A stretch of DNA of 64,000 nt from Alphaproteobacteria bacterium (GTDB lineage Bacteria; Pseudomonadota; Alphaproteobacteria; Rhizobiales; Aestuariivirgaceae). The notes under the pieces were generated by a model. That model ran no database searches and was not told the DNA's origin. It saw only the letters and a list, made by a program, of their open reading frames with translations. Positions 49,453 through 58,230 of this stretch are shown piece after piece (within the stretch, counting starts at the first letter, position 1; each line of letters opens with the position of its first letter). The DNA lies in contig JAGWTZ010000007.1 in NCBI GenBank assembly GCA_028868695.1, positions 1-64,000 on the forward strand, written 5' to 3'. A program made the translations under genes and the position numbers.

Positions 49453-50436
49453 ATGACGCAAATGCACGCCATCGAGATTGCGGGCTTTGGCGGCCCCGAT
49501 GTGCTGCGGATGACAGAGATTGCCAGGCCCATTCCCATGCCAGGGCAAATCCTCGTTGAGGTGGCGGCGGCCGGGGTGAACCGGCCTGATTGCCTGCAGC
49601 GCAGGGGCGGCTATCCGCCGCCTGCCGGCGCGCCCGCCACGCCGGGGCTGGAAATTGCCGGAACCGTGGTGGGGCGGGGCGATGGCAGCTCGCGCTTCAA
49701 GCTGGGGGACGAGGTTTGCGCGCTGGTGCCGGGCGGGGGCTATGCCGAGTTTGCGGCGGTGGCTGAAAGCAATGCCCTGCCCGTGCCGGCCGGGCTTTCC
49801 CTCACCGAGGCGGCCGCACTGCCCGAAACCTATTTTACTGTGTGGACCAATGTGTTTGAGCGCGGCGGGCTGAAATGGGGCGAGACGTTTCTGGTGCATG
49901 GCGGCTCTTCCGGCATCGGCTCCACCGCCATCCAGCTGGCGCGGGCCTTTGGCGCGGGCCGGGTGATCACCACGGTGGGCAGCGCCGAGAAGGCGCAGTT
50001 CGCGGTGGAGCTGGGCGCTGACCTTGCCATCAATTACCGTGAGCAGGATTTTGCCGAAGTGATGAAGGCGCATGACCTTCAGGCCGATGTGACGCTTGAC
50101 ATGGTGGGCGGCTCTTATGTGGCGCGCAACATGGCGGTGGCGGCGCTGGGCGGGCGCATTGTGCAGATTGCCTTCCAGGAAGGCTCGAAGATCAGCGCCG
50201 ATTTCACGGCATTGATGGTGAAGCGGCTGACTTACACTGGCTCCACCCTGCGGCCGCGCAGCGTGGCGGAAAAGGCCCATATCGCCCACGCGCTCAAGGA
50301 AAAGGTTTGGCCGCTGCTGGCGCAGGGGCGCTGCAAGCCGCATGTCTTCACCACCTTTCCCCTGGCCGAGGCCGCGGCGGCGCATCACATGATGGAAAGC
50401 GGCGCCCACATGGGCAAGATTGTTCTCGTGCCGTAA
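49453..50436 (+). CDS. NAD(P)H-quinone oxidoreductase (zinc-type ADH superfamily)
   Basis: GVNRPDCLQRRGGYPPPAGAPATPGLEIAGTVV, FLVHGGSSGIGSTAIQLARAFGA. Confidence 0.88.
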   Translation: MTQMHAIEIAGFGGPDVLRMTEIARPIPMPGQILVEVAAAGVNRPDCLQRRGGYPPPAGAPATPGLEIAGTVVGRGDGSSRFKLGDEVCALVPGGGYAEFAAVAESNALPVPAGLSLTEAAALPETYFTVWTNVFERGGLKWGETFLVHGGSSGIGSTAIQLARAFGAGRVITTVGSAEKAQFAVELGADLAINYREQDFAEVMKAHDLQADVTLDMVGGSYVARNMAVAALGGRIVQIAFQEGSKISADFTALMVKRLTYTGSTLRPRSVAEKAHIAHALKEKVWPLLAQGRCKPHVFTTFPLAEAAAAHHMMESGAHMGKIVLVP

Positions 50437-50475
50437 CGGGGCAATCCGATTCGGCCGCGAAATGAGCGCCAAGCC

Positions 50476-50814
50476 ATGATGATGACCAAGCCTGAGATGA
50501 TGTTCCGCGTTGCCGAACTGGAGATCGATCCGCAGCACCTGGCGGCCTACCGCGCGCTGCTGGCCGAGGAGATCGAGGCCTCGCTGCGGCTGGAGCCTGG
50601 CGTGCTGTTCCTGCAGGCGCTGGCGGAGCAGGAGAACCCGGCCCGCATCCGGGTGATTGAATGCTATGCCAGCAAGGCCGCCTATGAGCAGCACATCACC
50701 ACGCCGCATTTTCTCAAATACAAGCAGGGCACGCTGGCCATGGTGAAGGCGCTGCGGCTGGTGGAGATGGACCCCATCGCGCTGGCCGCCAAGGATGGGG
50801 CCTTTTCGCGGTGA
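50476..50814 (+). CDS. Antibiotic biosynthesis monooxygenase-like (putative quinol monooxygenase)
   Basis: 112 aa; EIDPQHLAAYRALLAEEIEASLRLEPGVLFLQAL...YASKAAYEQHITTPHFLKYK. Confidence 0.78.
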   Translation: MMMTKPEMMFRVAELEIDPQHLAAYRALLAEEIEASLRLEPGVLFLQALAEQENPARIRVIECYASKAAYEQHITTPHFLKYKQGTLAMVKALRLVEMDPIALAAKDGAFSR

Positions 50815-50937
50815 GACTGGCTGGCCTTCGCCGCCATTGCCTTTTTCCGGCGCCACGACTATATAGCGCCCATCCCAGACACTGTTATGTCAATCGCGCC
50901 TCGGGGCCCGCAACCGGCTCCGAAAAGGAGAGAAGTC

Positions 50938-51675
50938 ATGTCCGCACCCCTGATGCCCAAGGCCACCGCCGTTTGGCTGGTTGAGAACACCTCGCTGTCG
51001 TTCAAGCAGATCGCCGATTTGTGCGTGCTGCATGAACTTGAAGTGAAGGGCATTGCCGATGGCGACGTGGCCGCCGGCATCAAGGGCATGGACCCGGTGA
51101 CCGCCGGCCAGCTGACGCGCGAGGAAATCCTGAAGGGTGAGGGCGACCCGGACTACCGCCTGCAGATGGTGGTTTCCAAGGTGAACATTCCGGTGAAGCG
51201 CTCCACCGCCGGCCCGCGCTATACGCCCGTGTCGCGCCGCGGCGACCGGCCGGACGCCATCATGTGGCTGCTGCGCAACCACGCGGAGCTGCCGGATTCG
51301 GCGATCATGAAGCTGGTTGGCACCACCAAGCACACCATTGCCTCGGTGCGTGACCGTGACCATTGGAACGCCCAGAACATCAAGCCAGTGGATCCGGTGA
51401 CGCTGGGCCTGTGCTCGCAGCTGGAGCTTGATCTTGCCGTGCAGAAGGCGGCCTCCAAGGGCAAGAAGGTGGCGGGCGACACTGCCGCGCCGCGCACGCT
51501 GATCCCGGCCCATGAAGTGGCGGGCACTGCCGCCCATGCCGCCGCCGAAGCTGAAAAGCAAAAGGCGGCCCAGGCCGAAGCCGCCGCGCAGCCACCCTCA
51601 CGCGATGATGACAAGACCTATGACGCCGATTCCGTTTTCGCCAAGCTCAAGGGCGTTGCGCCGAAGGAAGATTGA
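50938..51675 (+). CDS. DUF1013 family protein, cell-cycle regulator TrcR-like
   Basis: 245 aa; MSAPLMPKATAVWLVENTSLSFKQIADLCVLHELEVKGIADGDVAAGIKGMDPV. Confidence 0.85.
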   Translation: MSAPLMPKATAVWLVENTSLSFKQIADLCVLHELEVKGIADGDVAAGIKGMDPVTAGQLTREEILKGEGDPDYRLQMVVSKVNIPVKRSTAGPRYTPVSRRGDRPDAIMWLLRNHAELPDSAIMKLVGTTKHTIASVRDRDHWNAQNIKPVDPVTLGLCSQLELDLAVQKAASKGKKVAGDTAAPRTLIPAHEVAGTAAHAAAEAEKQKAAQAEAAAQPPSRDDDKTYDADSVFAKLKGVAPKED

Positions 51676-51696
51676 GATGCTGCGCCAGCGGCCCGG

Positions 51697-51819
51697 CCCC
51701 TCATCCGGCGCGCCGCTGCGCTTGCGCCACCTTCTCCCCTAAAGGGGAGAAGGGTGAAGTGGCTGATCTGCCCCTCTCCCCTTCAGGGGAGAGGGAGCGC
51801 CGCAGGCGCGGGTGAGGGG
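51697..51819. repeat. Palindromic repeat doublet overlapping the DUF559 3' end
   Basis: Palindromes CTTCTCCCCTAAAGGGGAGAAG (51731-51752) and CCCTCTCCCCTTCAGGGGAGAGGG (51772-51795), with inverted outer arms CCCCTCATCCGGCGC / GCGCGGGTGAGGGG. Confidence 0.85.
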
Positions 51820-52129
51820 ACGTGTTGAGCTTCAACAAGACCGTGTCCAGAACCCCGGCGAGATTTTCGTAGACATCCTGGTTCCAGACGCGGTGGATTT
51901 CATAGCCCCGGGACCTGAGCCACTGGCTGCGCTGCCAGTCATGCTTCAGTTCGTGGGCCTCAGAATGCGTGGCCCCATCCACCTCAATCACCAGCCGCTC
52001 ACTGCGGCAGACAAAATCGGCAATGAATTTACCGATGGGCACCTGTCTTGAAAACTTGAAACCACCCAGCGCCTTGTTGCGCAGGCAGTTCCACAAGATT
52101 TGTTCCGCGGGCGTCATGTCCTGGCGCAT
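51701..52129 (-). CDS. DUF559 endonuclease-domain protein (PD-(D/E)XK, Vsr-like)
   Basis: MRQDMTPAEQILWNCLRNKALGGFKFSRQVPIGKFIADFVCRSERLVIEVDGATHSE...GYEIHRVWNQDV; start uncertain (ORF to 52207). Confidence 0.85.
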   Translation of the reverse strand: MRQDMTPAEQILWNCLRNKALGGFKFSRQVPIGKFIADFVCRSERLVIEVDGATHSEAHELKHDWQRSQWLRSRGYEIHRVWNQDVYENLAGVLDTVLLKLNTSPHPRLRRSLSPEGERGRSATSPFSPLGEKVAQAQRRAG

Positions 52130-52167
52130 GGCGCGCGCCCGGCCAAGTGTCACGGGGTCCTTTGCAC

Positions 52168-53304
52168 TCAAAACAGCGCCATCTGTTCGCCCTTTTGCGG
52201 GGGGCATTTGAACAGGTCGGTGCGCAGCTTCACGCGGCTGGCGTTGAGGCCGAGGCGCTGGCAGGCCAGCTGGAATCGGCGGCCGATGGTCCAGGCATAG
52301 GGGCCGGTGCCGGCCATGCGGGTGCCGAAGTTCGGGTCATTCTCGCGGCCGCCGCGCACTGATTTCACCAGCGCCATCACCTTGGCGGCGCGGTCGGGGT
52401 ATTCCTTCTCCAGCCAATCCTTGAACACGTCCTTCACCTCCAGCGGCAGGCGCAGCATGGTGTAGCCCGCCTCCTTCACGCCGGCATTGCGCGCCGCCTT
52501 CAGGATGTTGTCGATCTCGCTGTCATTGAGGCCGGGAATGATCGGGCCCATCATCACCACGGTGGGAATTCCGGCCTTGGAGAGGATCTCCAGCGCCGAA
52601 AGCCGCTTCATCGGCGTTGAGGCGCGCGGCTCCATGCGCCGGGCAAGATCGGCATCCAGCGTGGTGAGCGAGATCGCCACCTTCACAAGGCCCTTGGCGG
52701 CCATGTCCTGCAGGATGTCGAGATCGCGCAGCACGGTGGCGGATTTGGTGACGATGCCGAAGGGGTGGCTGAATTCCTGCAGCACTTCCAGCACCGAACG
52801 GGTGATGCGGTAGTCCCGCTCGATCGGCTGGTAGGGATCGGTGTTGGCGCCCAGCGCCAGCGTGGCAGGCTGGTAGGTGGTCGCGGTTAATTCCTCCCGG
52901 AGGAGAGCCGCCGCGTTCGGCTTGATGAAAAGCTTGCTCTCGAAATCGAGGCCGGGGGAAAGGCCCATATAGGCATGGGTCGGCCTGGCATAGCAGTAGA
53001 TGCAGCCATGCTCGCAGCCGCGGTAGGGGTTGATGGAACGGTCAAAGGAAATGTCGGGCGAGTCATTGCGGGTGATGATCACCTTGGGGGTTTCGGTGAA
53101 CACCTCGGTCTTGCGGCGCGGCAGTTCGGCCAGGCTTTCCCAGCCGTCATCGCTGAAGGCGCTGGCGTGCTTGTCAAAGCGCGGCGGCGGGTTGGCCTTG
53201 GCGCCGCGCCCGCGCTCCAGCTGCGGGAGCGAGGTGAGCTTGCCGGCGCCCAGGGCCGCAAGGTCAAGGGCGGAAGAACGGGTGTGATCAAGAAGCGTTG
53301 CCAT
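52168..53304 (-). CDS. PA0069-like radical SAM protein
   Basis: RSINPYRGCEHGCIYCYARPTHAYMGLSPGLDFESKLFIKPNA; ATG 53304. Confidence 0.9.
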   Translation of the reverse strand: MATLLDHTRSSALDLAALGAGKLTSLPQLERGRGAKANPPPRFDKHASAFSDDGWESLAELPRRKTEVFTETPKVIITRNDSPDISFDRSINPYRGCEHGCIYCYARPTHAYMGLSPGLDFESKLFIKPNAAALLREELTATTYQPATLALGANTDPYQPIERDYRITRSVLEVLQEFSHPFGIVTKSATVLRDLDILQDMAAKGLVKVAISLTTLDADLARRMEPRASTPMKRLSALEILSKAGIPTVVMMGPIIPGLNDSEIDNILKAARNAGVKEAGYTMLRLPLEVKDVFKDWLEKEYPDRAAKVMALVKSVRGGRENDPNFGTRMAGTGPYAWTIGRRFQLACQRLGLNASRVKLRTDLFKCPPQKGEQMALF

Positions 53305-53417
53305 GAATGAGACTATAATCCGGAACATGGAACAAAGCAAGAACAATTTGATCTGGCCACAAAGGGTGAAAAATCAGGCTCTTGCGGCGCGGCGGCGGCT
53401 TCGCCATGGGTGGGGGC

Positions 53418-54287
53418 ATGAGCCCGCGCAACCTTGGTTTGGCGATTCTGGCCCCGCTGTGCTGGGGCCTCACTTTCACTTTGGCCAAGCCGGTGGTGAC
53501 GCATTTCCCGCCGCTGTTCATGATGCTGATGGTCTATGCCGGCATCGGTCTGGTGATGGCGGCCACGCACCGCACCCCTTTCAAGACCGGCTGGCCCAAG
53601 CTGCTGCTGATCTCGGCCTTATCAGTTACCATCCAGGGCGGATTGCTGTTCTATGCAGTGAAGGAGGTTGACGCCACCACCTCAAACCTCGTGCTGCAGG
53701 CGCAGGTGCCGGCAGGTGTAGTCCTCGGCTGGCTGATCGCCGGGGAGCCGCTCAACCCGTCGCGCATCGTGGGCATGCTGGTGGCGGTGCTGGGCGTGGT
53801 CATCGTCATCGGCCTGCCGGAGAAGAAGCCGCCGCTCATCCCGGTGCTCACCATCGTGCTCAGCGGCTTTGTCTGGGCGGCGGGCCAGGTTCTCGCGCGG
53901 GTGCTGTCGCAGGATTCGGGGCTCATGGTGCTCAAGGCCAATGCCTGGTTTGCAACGCCGCAGCTGGTGGTGGCCACGCTGCTTTTGGAGCAGGGGCAAT
54001 GGCAGGCGGTGATGACGGCCACGCCATTCCAATGGCTGCTGTTCGGCTTTGTCGGCGTCTTCGGCTTCTATGTGGCCTACATGACGTGGTTCACCCTGCT
54101 GAAGCGGGTGAGTGTGGACCAGGCCGTGCCCTTCATCCTGCTGATGACGCCGATTGGATTGGTGGGTGCCGTGGTGTTTCTGGGCGAGACCATTACGCCC
54201 GTTCAGCTCATCGGCGGCGCGGTGCTGATGCTGGGCCTCGCCATCGTCAATGGCGTGGGCGTGCCGAGGCGCTTCAAAACAGCCTAA
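53418..54287 (+). CDS. EamA/DMT family transporter
   Basis: GLAILAPLCWGLTFTLAKPVV; 10 TM; start uncertain (53382/53406/53418). Confidence 0.85.
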   Translation: MSPRNLGLAILAPLCWGLTFTLAKPVVTHFPPLFMMLMVYAGIGLVMAATHRTPFKTGWPKLLLISALSVTIQGGLLFYAVKEVDATTSNLVLQAQVPAGVVLGWLIAGEPLNPSRIVGMLVAVLGVVIVIGLPEKKPPLIPVLTIVLSGFVWAAGQVLARVLSQDSGLMVLKANAWFATPQLVVATLLLEQGQWQAVMTATPFQWLLFGFVGVFGFYVAYMTWFTLLKRVSVDQAVPFILLMTPIGLVGAVVFLGETITPVQLIGGAVLMLGLAIVNGVGVPRRFKTA

Positions 54288-54706
54288 TCCGCCTTCCAGA
54301 ATTCCACAGCGCCTTGCGGCAAGGTGGCCAGCACCGCATCAAGCTTCATCTCGTCAACATGCTTGCGCAAGCTGCGCGCGACATCGGCAATGGCGGTGTC
54401 GGGCGAGAAGTTGTGATCGCGGCGCAAGGCCTTCACCTCGGCGGTGAGTTCCTCGCGCGAGGCAAAGGGCAGGGGCTTTTCATCAATGGCCCACTCCTTG
54501 ACGAACAAGGCGCGCAGCACAGGCGGCAGCACATCGGCAAAGCGCAAGCCGTCACGCACAGAAAGACGGCGGCGGAAGGTGCGCAGCACCGCCTCGGTGG
54601 TGGTATAGGCCGGGTTGCGCGTGGCGAAATTGCAAGCCTCCATCACCTCGCGCAGAAAGGCATCAAACTCCTCGCCGGGGTGGCGGTATTCATAAGGGAG
54701 GGGCAT
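54284..54706 (-). CDS. DUF2267 domain protein
   Basis: MPLPYEYRHPGEEFDAFLREVMEACNFATRNPAYTTTEAVLRTFRRRLSVRDGLRFADVLPPVLRALFV; ORF upstream of 54706 only reads through the palindromic repeat. Confidence 0.8.
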   Translation of the reverse strand: MPLPYEYRHPGEEFDAFLREVMEACNFATRNPAYTTTEAVLRTFRRRLSVRDGLRFADVLPPVLRALFVKEWAIDEKPLPFASREELTAEVKALRRDHNFSPDTAIADVARSLRKHVDEMKLDAVLATLPQGAVEFWKAD

Positions 54707-54730
54707 GTGGGAAGGATAGCACAAGGCGAC

Positions 54731-54773
54731 GCATCCTTCGAGGCTTTGCTGCGCAAAGCACCTCAGGATGAGG
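54731..54773. repeat. Left inverted repeat of GIY-YIG element A
   Basis: GCATCCTTCGAGGCTTTGCTGCGCAAAGCACCTCAGGATGAGG, 41/43 to reverse complement of 55155-55197. Confidence 0.92.
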
Positions 54774-54842
54774 TGGAGCACAAAACCTCATCACGACAGG
54801 CGCACCATGTACTGCAGGCCCGGAACATGCGAGGCTCTGAAC

Positions 54843-55142
54843 ATGACGGGGGCATGGATTTACATTCTGGAATGCAGTGATGGCAGTTTCTACACCGGCC
54901 TCACGAAGCAGGAGCCAGAAGGGCGGTTGTGGGAGCACAACAACCGCATTTACAAAGATGCCTATACCTCAACACGGCTGCCTGTCAGGCTTGCTTATGC
55001 GGAGTTCCATGATTCCATCGTCAATGCCATAGAAGCCGAGCGCCGCATCAAGGGATGGAGCCGCGCCAAGAAGATCGCAATGATGAATGGAGACTGGAAG
55101 AGACTGGTTGAGCTTGCGAAGCGCAGGGGAGGAAAGACTTGA
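54843..55142 (+). CDS. GIY-YIG nuclease family protein (element A)
   Basis: 99 aa; WIYILECSDGSFYTGLT, GRLWEHN, AIEAERRIKGWSRAKK. Confidence 0.88.
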   Translation: MTGAWIYILECSDGSFYTGLTKQEPEGRLWEHNNRIYKDAYTSTRLPVRLAYAEFHDSIVNAIEAERRIKGWSRAKKIAMMNGDWKRLVELAKRRGGKT

Positions 55143-55154
55143 GTTCAAACCCCG

Positions 55155-55198
55155 CCTCATCCTGAGGCGCTTTGCGCAGCAAAGCCTCGAAGGATGAG
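55155..55198. repeat. Right inverted repeat of GIY-YIG element A
   Basis: CCTCATCCTGAGGCGCTTTGCGCAGCAAAGCCTCGAAGGATGAG, ends 3 bp from moaB stop. Confidence 0.92.
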
Positions 55199-55201
55199 CC
55201 G

Positions 55202-55732
55202 CTATTTCCTCCGCAAATGCTCATCCAGCCGCGGCATGATTTCCACGAAGTTGCAGGGCTTATGGCGGTAGTCGAGCTGCTTGGCCAGGATCTCGTCCCA
55301 GCCGTCGCGGCAGGCGCCGGGGGAACCGGGCAGGCAGAAGACATATTTGCTGTTGATCAGGCCGGCGGTGGCGCGGCTTTGCATGGTTGATGTGCCGATC
55401 TTCTGGAAGGAGATCATGTGGAACACCGTGCCGAAGCCCTCAATCTCCTTCTCGAACAGGGGCTGCAGGGCCTCGATCGTCACGTCGCGGCCGGTGAGGC
55501 CGGTGCCGCCGGTGGTGATCAGCGCATCCACGGCCTTGTCGGCCAGAAAGCCATGCGCCGCGGCGCGGATGGCCTCCACCTCATCCTTTACGATGCCACG
55601 GCCGGCAAGGCGGTGCCCTGATGCGGTGATGCGGTCGGCCAGCGTCTGGCCGGATTTGTCGTCGGCCAAGGTGCGCGTGTCCGACACGGTGATCACGGCA
55701 AGGCCCATGGGGATGAAGGCGCGCTCAGTCAT
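55202..55732 (-). CDS. moaB: Molybdenum cofactor biosynthesis protein B
   Basis: 176 aa; ITVSDTRTLADDKSGQTLADRI, LITTGGTGLTGRDVTIEAL, FCLPGSPGACRDGWDEIL. Confidence 0.9.
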   Translation of the reverse strand: MTERAFIPMGLAVITVSDTRTLADDKSGQTLADRITASGHRLAGRGIVKDEVEAIRAAAHGFLADKAVDALITTGGTGLTGRDVTIEALQPLFEKEIEGFGTVFHMISFQKIGTSTMQSRATAGLINSKYVFCLPGSPGACRDGWDEILAKQLDYRHKPCNFVEIMPRLDEHLRRK

Positions 55733-56511
55733 GGCAGTTTCTCTTTGAAGGCCAGCAGGTCGCGCCAGGCGAGGCGCTTGTGCTGCGGGAATTTCAGCAG
55801 CTCTTCGGGGTGCAGCGTGGCCAGCATGGGAATGCCCGCCACCTGCATCCAGCGGCCGCGCTGGCGCAGGATCGAGGCATCGCCATTCGCCAAATGCTGG
55901 CCGGGCAAGGCGGAGAAGGCGAGGATCACGCTGGGCCGCACCAGCTCAATGGCCCGCTTGGCAAAGGGCAGAACCGGGTTCAGCTCGGCGGGCTTCGGGG
56001 CCGCCCCGCCCAAGGGCCGCCAGGGGATCAGGTTCATCAGCGCCACGTCCTCCAGCCGCAAGCCTATGGCGGCCAGCATGTTGGTGAGCAGCAGGCGGCT
56101 TTTCTCGGCGAAGACAAGCCCGTGCCGGTCTTCCTCCTTGCGGGGGTGATCGGAGATGACCAGTACGCGCGCCTGCTCCGGCCCCTCGAAGAAGGAAAGC
56201 TTCATGGCGTTCTTGCGCAAGGGGTGGGCCTCGAAGAAATTCAGGGCCTGGGCAATTTCAGCAATCGAGTTGAGGCCTGCGGCCTCACCCATGGGAATGG
56301 CGGGTGCGGCGGGGGCGGGCGGCGGCGGCGCGGGCTGGAAGGCCGGGGCGGGCCTTGGCGCAGGGGCTGCTGCCTTGGCGCTTTCGGCGAAACGGTCCAC
56401 CGGCTGATCCAGGGTGATCTCGTCGGCACCCAGGGCCACAAGCCAAGCCAGCGCATCGGCGGCGCTGGCAAATCCGCTGCCCTCAAGGGTGTCGGCTGGC
56501 TTCGATTCCAT
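55729..56511 (-). CDS. Divergent uracil-DNA glycosylase superfamily protein
   Basis: 260 aa; VLVISDHPRKEEDRHGLVFAEKSRLLLTNMLAAIGL, MNLIPWRPLGG, ATLHPEELLKFPQHKRLAWRDL. Confidence 0.8.
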   Translation of the reverse strand: MESKPADTLEGSGFASAADALAWLVALGADEITLDQPVDRFAESAKAAAPAPRPAPAFQPAPPPPAPAAPAIPMGEAAGLNSIAEIAQALNFFEAHPLRKNAMKLSFFEGPEQARVLVISDHPRKEEDRHGLVFAEKSRLLLTNMLAAIGLRLEDVALMNLIPWRPLGGAAPKPAELNPVLPFAKRAIELVRPSVILAFSALPGQHLANGDASILRQRGRWMQVAGIPMLATLHPEELLKFPQHKRLAWRDLLAFKEKLP

Positions 56512-56580
56512 GTCTGAATTGGCTTCTATTCGGGATTTGCCCTAGCCTATAACATTGACGGAAACAAAGGAACCAGAACT

Positions 56581-58230
56581 GTGTCTGATCAACAACGCGA
56601 AGCGATGGAATATGATGTGGTGATCGTGGGCGCGGGCCCGGCGGGCCTGGCGGCTGCCATCCGCGTCAAGCAGCTTTCCCCCGAGACTTCGGTTTGCGTT
56701 CTGGAAAAGGGTTCCGAGGTTGGCGCCCACATTCTGTCGGGCGCGGTGGTTGACCCCATCGCCCTCAATGAGCTGATCCCCGACTGGAAGGAAAAGGGCG
56801 CGCCGCTCAACACCCCGGTGAAGGAAGACCGTTTCTATGTGCTGGGCAAGGCGGGGGCGCTGCGCATTCCCAACTTCCTCATGCCGCCGCTGATGGACAA
56901 CCACGGCAACTATGCCGTTTCGCTCGGCAATGTCTGCCGCTGGCTGGCCACACAGGCAGAGGCCTTGGGCGTTGAGATCTATCCGGGCTTTGCGGCCTCG
57001 GAAGTTCTTTTCCGCGAGGATGGATCGGTGGCGGGCGTGGTGGCGGGTGTGATGGGCATCGCCAAGGACGGCACGCACAAGGCCGATTATCAGCCGGGCA
57101 TGGAACTGCGCGGCAAATATGTGTTCATCGCCGAGGGCGTGCGCGGTTCGCTGGCCAAGGAGATCATCGCCAAGTTCAATCTTTCCGAAGGCCGCGAGCC
57201 GCAGAAGTTCGGCATCGGCATGAAAGAGCTTTGGGAGGTGAAGCCTGAAAATCACCACCAGGGGCAGGTGACCCACACCATGGGCTGGCCGCTGGGCATG
57301 AAGACGGGCGGCGGCTCGTTCATGTATCACCTGGAAGACAACCTCGTCTCCATCGGCTTTGTGGTTCACCTCAACTACCAGAACCCGCATCTCTATCCTT
57401 ACATGGAGTTCCAGCGCTTCAAGCATCACCCGCTCATCGCGCAAGTGCTGGAAGGCGGGCGGCGCGTGGCTTATGGCGCGCGGGCCATCACCGAGGGCGG
57501 CTTCCAATCCGTGCCCAAGCTGGCGTTCCCCGGCGGCGCGCTGATCGGCTGCTCGGCAGGCTTTGTGAACGTGCCGCGCATCAAGGGCAGCCACAACGCA
57601 ATGAAGACAGGCATGCTCGCCGCCGAGGCCGCCGTGGCGGCGCTGCAGGCCGGCCGCGAGGCTGACACGCTCAGCGAATACCAGAGCGCCTATGAAGGCT
57701 CCTGGGTTTATGAGGATCTCAAGAAGGTCAAGAACGTCAAGCCGATGTGGTCGAAGCTTGGCCTCCTGGGTGGTGCCGCGCTGGGCGCTGTGGACATGTG
57801 GCTCAACACCCTGTTCGGCTTTGGCCTGGGCACATGGAAGCATGGCAAGGCCGATTACGCCACGCTGAAGCCGGCCTCGGCCTGCAAGCCGATTGACTAT
57901 CCCAAGCCGGATGGCGTTCTTTCCTTTGACCGCCTCACCAATGTGGCTTTCTCCAACACGGCGCATGAGGAAGATGAACCGGCGCATCTCAAGCTCAAGG
58001 ACAAGTCCATCCCTATTGCCGTGAACCTGCCGCAATGGGATGAGCCGGCCCAGCGCTATTGCCCGGCCGGTGTTTATGAAGTGGTGCGCGCCGAGGGACA
58101 GGAGCCGCGGTTCCAGATCAACCATCAGAACTGCGTGCACTGCAAAACCTGCGACATCAAGGACCCGTCGCAGAACATCAACTGGACCGTTCCGCAGGGC
58201 GGCGAAGGGCCAAACTATCCCAACATGTAA
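56581..58230 (+). CDS. Electron transfer flavoprotein-ubiquinone oxidoreductase
   Basis: 549 aa; VIVGAGPAGLAAAIRVKQL, C-terminal FeS NCVHCKTCDIKDPSQNINWTVPQGGEGPNYPNM. Confidence 0.93.
   Translation: MSDQQREAMEYDVVIVGAGPAGLAAAIRVKQLSPETSVCVLEKGSEVGAHILSGAVVDPIALNELIPDWKEKGAPLNTPVKEDRFYVLGKAGALRIPNFLMPPLMDNHGNYAVSLGNVCRWLATQAEALGVEIYPGFAASEVLFREDGSVAGVVAGVMGIAKDGTHKADYQPGMELRGKYVFIAEGVRGSLAKEIIAKFNLSEGREPQKFGIGMKELWEVKPENHHQGQVTHTMGWPLGMKTGGGSFMYHLEDNLVSIGFVVHLNYQNPHLYPYMEFQRFKHHPLIAQVLEGGRRVAYGARAITEGGFQSVPKLAFPGGALIGCSAGFVNVPRIKGSHNAMKTGMLAAEAAVAALQAGREADTLSEYQSAYEGSWVYEDLKKVKNVKPMWSKLGLLGGAALGAVDMWLNTLFGFGLGTWKHGKADYATLKPASACKPIDYPKPDGVLSFDRLTNVAFSNTAHEEDEPAHLKLKDKSIPIAVNLPQWDEPAQRYCPAGVYEVVRAEGQEPRFQINHQNCVHCKTCDIKDPSQNINWTVPQGGEGPNYPNM

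Noticed and set aside
49387-50856. N-terminal extension of the 551-aa minus-strand ORF 49201-50856
   Set aside because: Antisense to QOR and the ABM-like gene; only the last 61 codons (DUF1192) are supported as coding.
54707-54781. N-terminal extension MLHLILRCFAQQSLEGCVALCYPSH of the DUF2267 ORF
   Set aside because: Encoded by the inverted repeat of element A; the conserved domain starts at ATG 54706.
56542-58140. 532-aa minus-strand ORF opposite the ETF-QO gene
   Set aside because: Antisense composition artefact; the plus strand encodes a clear ETF-QO.
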